DNA from: Actinomycetes bacterium
Lineage (GTDB): Bacteria; Actinomycetota; Acidimicrobiia; Acidimicrobiales; Acidimicrobiaceae
Assembly (NCBI GenBank): GCA_021844725.1
Contig: JAKBSX010000168.1
Coordinates: 1 to 6,629, forward strand
Reading direction: 5' to 3'
Length of the DNA stretch: 6,629 bases
In this document: one piece after another, positions 6,420-6,629 of the stretch
Position numbering within the stretch: the first letter of the stretch is position 1
Layout: each line of letters begins with the position of its first letter
Translations under genes and position numbers: made by a program
The notes under the pieces: model-generated
Database searches by the model: none
What the model was told of the DNA's origin: nothing
Seen by the model: only the letters and a program-made list of their open reading frames with translations

Positions 6420-6629
6420 TTAGAGCCTATCCGAGAATTCCAGCTTGTGATACGTTATCCATGCGCCTGCGAAGTAAAACATTGCAACGTAATTCTCCTT
6501 CTTTTTCTCCCATCTGATCAGCAAGCGCCTAAATCTGTTCATCCATGAGTGAGTCCTTTCGACAACCCATCTCCTCGCCCTATAACCTGGAATCCTTTCT
6601 CTCTTGGTCTGCTCGTTCTGGCATTCTTC
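6420..6629 (-). CDS. IS5-family transposase, C-terminal part, 5' end off the right edge
   Basis: The frame is open from the window edge to TAA at 6420-6422 and gives 69 residues. It contains GYRARRWVVERTHSWMNRFR, then a RWEKK..NYVAMFYFAGAWI stretch. This is the highly conserved end of IS5-family DDE transposases of the IS427/ISL2 type. The Glu of VVERTHSW (residue 24 of this fragment) is the third catalytic acid, and it is present. No stop or frameshift is seen, so this copy may be intact, unlike the IS1634-like copy at the other end. The first few residues (EECQNEQT) lie within the 25-bp repeat and are less typical of the family, so a join close to the window edge is possible. Confidence 0.9.
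   Translation of the reverse strand, partial: EECQNEQTKRERIPGYRARRWVVERTHSWMNRFRRLLIRWEKKKENYVAMFYFAGAWITYHKLEFSDRL
6605..6629 (+). repeat. 25-bp perfect direct repeat, copy 2, reaching the window end
   Basis: This copy is identical to 6055-6079 and in the same orientation. Here the sequence is read on the opposite strand as the upstream edge of the IS5 transposase fragment. It runs exactly to the last base, so the true repeat may be longer. Confidence 0.95.

Noticed and set aside
6342..6548. Plus-strand 68-codon frame
   Set aside because: It is antisense to the conserved IS5 transposase end and has no start signal or recognisable content.
1..6629. CRISPR array, tRNA, rRNA or riboswitch
   Set aside because: No regularly spaced repeats, no cloverleaf-like segment with a TTC-type arm and no long structured noncoding stretch were seen. 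The only long exact repeat I found is the 25-bp pair.

Overview
The window looks like archaeal accessory DNA of roughly balanced base composition. The archaeal reading rests on a textbook TATA box about 25-30 nt upstream of an ATG with no leader and no Shine-Dalgarno (the zinc-ribbon gene), a very large sequon-rich exported protein, and transposases resembling archaeal members of their families. Phylum is not decidable by eye. An uncultivated lineage such as a DPANN or Thermoplasmata-type archaeon is a guess, not a result.

Layout, left to right. Positions 1-1379 (minus strand) hold a decayed IS1634-like (DUF4277 plus DDE) transposase that runs off the left edge. It carries two in-frame TAG codons and two mutually compensating frameshifts. 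Positions 1380-1648 are a gap that probably contains the upstream end of that element, a cluster of small inverted repeats and possibly the tail of a plus-strand gene. Positions 1649-4708 (minus) encode a 1019-residue surface protein with one N-terminal membrane segment, 32 N-glycosylation sequons, paired cysteines, a seven-proline hinge and a string of beta-sandwich domains. Positions 4824-5756 (minus) encode a 310-residue cytosolic protein with two zinc ribbons, transcribed from a clear TATA promoter at 5780-5787. It lies 115 bp upstream of the surface protein on the same strand, so the two may be co-transcribed.

Beyond the divergent promoter region, the plus strand has a frameshifted remnant of a small membrane protein (5847-6015). 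It is followed by the start of a secreted protein (signal peptide near 6056-6106). That reading frame stops at 6385, exactly where an IS5-family element appears to begin. The C-terminal part of the IS5 transposase (6420-6629, minus) runs off the right edge.

The most unusual signal is a perfect 25-bp direct repeat: 6055-6079, within the signal-peptide region of the secreted protein, and 6605-6629, within the transposase and at the very end of the window. It implies a recombination event or an assembly join. Overall the two intact genes look like a small cell-surface locus flanked on both sides by mobile elements and broken genes. I found no RNA gene, CRISPR array or coherent new multi-gene system.
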